From: Allocatelliglobosispora scoriae
Lineage (GTDB): Bacteria > Actinomycetota > Actinomycetes > Mycobacteriales > Micromonosporaceae
Assembly (NCBI RefSeq): GCF_014204945.1
Contig: NZ_JACHMN010000001.1
Span: 1,284,791 to 1,348,790 of the forward strand
Reading direction: 5' to 3'
Length of the DNA stretch: 64,000 bases
In this document: piece after piece, positions 56,868 to 64,000 of the stretch
How positions within the stretch are numbered: the first letter of the stretch is position 1
Layout of the letters: each line of letters opens with the position of its first letter
Notes under the pieces: model-generated
What the model was told of the DNA's origin: nothing
Databases searched by the model: none
Seen by the model: only the letters and a program-made list of their open reading frames with translations
Position numbers and translations under genes: made by a program

Positions 56868-57581
56868 GCACCCGGGCCACCGCGGCGGGGTCCTCGTGCA
56901 CCGCGAAGTGGCTGCCCGGCAGGGTGTGCAGGTCGAAGGTCCCCAGCGTGTGGTCCGCCCAGCCGATCAGCTGGGCGGGCCGCACGCTGGGGTCGTCCTC
57001 GCCCGCGAACGCCACGATCGGGATCTCCAGCGGCTCCTGCCGGCGGTGCACCGCGGCCGCCAGCCAGCGCAGATCGGCGCGCAGGACCGGCAGGATCATC
57101 GCGAGCAGCTCTGTTTCGGCGAGGATCGCCGCCGGCATGCCGCCCCAGCCGATGAGCTCGGTCAGCAGCTCGTCGTCGGGCAGCACGGCGAGCCGGCCCA
57201 CCAGGGGGTCGGGTGCGTCGGGCGGCAGGGCGGCGGCGACGTAGAGCCCGATCGGCGGCGGGAATCGGCGGTGCCGCAGCTCCCGTGCCGTCTCGAAGGC
57301 GATGCGGGCGCCCATGCTGAGCCCGAAGAGGGCGTAGGGGCGGTCGGCGTAGGCGGCGACGGCGGAGGCGATCTCGCCGATGTCGATGGAGTGCGGTTCC
57401 CGCCGCCGGGTCTCCCTGCCGGTGAGCTGCAGCGGCAGCACGTCGACGCCGGGCGGGAACGCCGCCCGCCAGGCGCGATAGGACGAGGCGCCGCCACCGG
57501 CGTGGGGGAGGCAGAGCAGCCGGACTGCGGCGTCGGGGTCAGGCCGCCGGCCCGAGGGGAGCCAGCGGCCTGCCTCCGTCG

Positions 57582-57585
<4 letters not shown>
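56815..57585 (-). CDS. Type II thioesterase
   Basis: 256 aa alpha/beta hydrolase of the RifR/GrsT class: LLCLPHAGGGASSYRAW, nucleophile Ser in LFGLSMGA, Asp in AGEDDPSVRP, His in LPGSHFAVHE. Type II thioesterases clear misprimed carrier domains, and where no type I domain is present they can release the product. It starts with TTG overlapping the NRPS stop (TTGA), so it is translationally coupled. Its 3' end overlaps the convergent PCP-C gene. Confidence 0.9.
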
Positions 57586-62551
<4,966 letters not shown>

Positions 62552-62555
<4 letters not shown>

Positions 62556-63826
62556 GGCTGCCCGCCCACGGTGGCGAGTTCCTCGTCCGGTGCCGACACG
62601 TCCCGGACCGACCGCAGCGCCGACAGGGTGGGCGGCGCGATCGCGACGAGCCCGACGGCGAAGGCGGCCCAGAGCACGGCCCGCGACCCGACCTGGCTCG
62701 CGGCCACGCCGCCGGCGACGGCGCCGAGCGGGATGATCCCCCACACCACGAACCGCATCGAGGAGTTCATCCGGCCCAGCAGCCGGTCCGGGGTGACGGT
62801 CTGGCGCAGGCTGATCTGCGCGATGTTGTAGACGACCGCCGAGACGCCGGCGGCGAACAGCCCGGCGGCGACGAGGAAAGCGCCGGCCCTGCCGTAGGCG
62901 AGCGGGAACAGCACCGAGGTGGTGGCGAAGACGGTCACCGACACCACGATCGTGGGCCCGTAGCCGAGGCGCGGAGCCAGCCGGCCGCTGAGCACCGCGC
63001 CCAGCAGCCCGCCGATGTTGCCCGCGATGACCACCGCGCCGATCCAGACCGGGGACAGCCCGAGGTCGCGGACGGCGAACACGAGTAGGACCGCCTGGTT
63101 CGCGCCGAGCGCGAGGTTGAGGGTCGCGGTGGTCAGGGCGATCGGCCGCAGCAGCGGGTGCGAGATGACGAAGCGCAGCCCTTCGCCGATCTCGGCGAGC
63201 AGCCGGTGGCCGCCCTCCGGGACGACCGGCGGCTGCTCGCGGCGCTTGACGGCGATCAGGAACAGCGCGGAGCCGAGGAAGCTCAGCGCGTCGGCCAGGA
63301 CCGCGACCGGGGCGGTGAGCACCTGCACGAGGCCCGCGCCGAGCCCCGGGCCGACGATCTGCGCGCCGGTCCGCGACAGCTCCAGCTTGGCGTTGCCGTC
63401 GACGAGCTGGTCGCGGTCGACGAGCGACGGCAGGTAGGAGCCGTAGGCGACATCGAAGAAGACCGTCAGCACCCCGACGAGGAAGACCACCGGGAAGAGC
63501 ATCCACAGCTGCAGGAGGTCGAGCAGGTAGGCGGCGGGCAGGATCAGCAGCGCGGCGGCCCGGCCGAGGTCGGCGGCGATCAGGACCGGCCGTCGGCGCA
63601 TCCGGTCCACCCATGCCCCGGCCGGCAGGCCGACGAGCAGGAACGGCAGGAACTCCACCGCGGTGAGCAGGCCGACCTGGAACGGCGTCGCGTGCAGCGC
63701 GATGATCGCCATCAGGGGCAGCGCGATGAGGCTGACCTGGGTGCCGAGCTGGCTGACGCTCTCGGCGGCCCACAGGCGCCGGAAGTCGGCGTGCCGCCAC
63801 AGGCTGTCTGGTGTGGACACGGTCAT
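62552..63826 (-). CDS. MFS transporter of the NRPS cluster
   Basis: 424 aa with about 12 membrane helices, of the enterobactin-exporter-like MFS_3 group (FRRLWAAESVSQLGTQVSLIALPLMAI, GLPAGAWVDRMRRRPVLIAADLGRA). It probably exports the peptide product and may give self-resistance. The frame is open to 63895, but the ATG at 63826 begins the conserved N-terminus and overlaps the stop of the MbtH-like gene. Its own stop overlaps the NRPS start. Confidence 0.9.
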
Positions 63827-64000
63827 CGTCCCATCCGTTCGCGCAGGCTCCGGGGGCGCAGGTCGACCCAGACCTCGGTGATGTGGGCCAGGCACTCGGC
63901 CTTGGTGCCGGTGGCGCCGACCGGTTGCCAGCCCGGCGGGACCGGGTGGTCCTCCGGCCAGATGGAGTGCTGGTCCTCGTGGTTGCGCACCACCACATAT
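63823..64000 (-). CDS. MbtH-like protein (partial, continues past the right edge)
   Basis: The last 59 codons of an MbtH-family protein: VRNHEDQHSIWP, PVPPGWQPVG and TEVWVDLRPRSLRERM match the NxExQxSxWP...PxPxGW...W.DxRPxSLR signature. MbtH proteins bind and activate adenylation domains. The stop overlaps the MFS start (TGA in ATGA). The N-terminus lies outside the window. Confidence 0.9.
   Translation of the reverse strand, partial: YVVVRNHEDQHSIWPEDHPVPPGWQPVGATGTKAECLAHITEVWVDLRPRSLRERMGR

Noticed and set aside
62556..63998. Upstream extension of the NRPS frame to the window edge
   Set aside because: That part is the shadow of the MFS and MbtH-like genes; ATG at 62555 overlaps the MFS stop and begins the C domain.

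Overview
This is a 64 kb chromosomal window from a very GC-rich actinomycete. The codon usage, the frequent GTG/TTG starts, the secreted CBM2-linked xylanases, the SARP regulator with a non-ribosomal peptide synthetase (NRPS), and the LacI-controlled sugar regulons all fit a soil or plant-litter Micromonosporaceae-type organism (Catellatospora/Hamadaea/Actinoplanes-like). That placement is inference; no rRNA or tRNA gene is visible.

Layout. (1) 43-7585: a secreted small protein, then four leftward secreted xylan-degrading enzymes (GH30+CBM2, GH62+CBM2, GH10+CBM2, ricin/CBM13+GH43). A CebR-like box and a second LacI-type site lie in front of them. (2) 8109-23287: housekeeping and regulatory genes. 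These are a DEAD-box helicase, a DHA2 MFS pump, an ArsR-SRPBCC pair with a clear operator, an RraA-like protein, an AAA+ ATPase overlapping a TPR membrane protein, a LuxR-type regulator, a secreted Ca-motif protein, small membrane proteins, and a divergent CHASE3-type histidine kinase / response regulator pair. (3) 23388-44047: an L-rhamnose island. It holds secreted GH43-like and GH78 enzymes, a rhamnulokinase, an extra FucI/AraA-type isomerase, the bifunctional aldolase/lactaldehyde dehydrogenase, a rhamnose isomerase, an ABC importer (rhaSQPT), a LacI-type regulator, and lutABC for L-lactate oxidation. (4) 44162-47348: PadR - ABC ATPase - FtsX-like permease operon in which the ATPase has lost its Q-loop and signature region. 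(5) 47498-52922: divergent secreted GH43-like and GH78-like proteins, each ending in the same four-repeat Cys-rich cassette; the GH78-like gene carries two +1 frameshifts. (6) 53286-64000: a SARP regulator and an NRPS cluster (stand-alone PCP-C protein, type II thioesterase, C-A-PCP-A-PCP synthetase, MFS exporter, partial MbtH-like protein) that runs off the right edge.

How it works together. Secreted enzymes cut xylan and rhamnose-containing plant polymers. Rhamnose enters through RhaSTPQ and is isomerised, phosphorylated and cleaved to DHAP and L-lactaldehyde, which is oxidised to L-lactate and then by LutABC to pyruvate. Six TGAAWCGWTTCA-like sites mark the promoters of the importer operon, rhaS, the GH78 gene, the regulator-lutABC operon and both secreted genes at 49.8-50.1 kb. 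A single autoregulated LacI-type repressor probably controls uptake, catabolism, lactate disposal and extracellular depolymerisation together.
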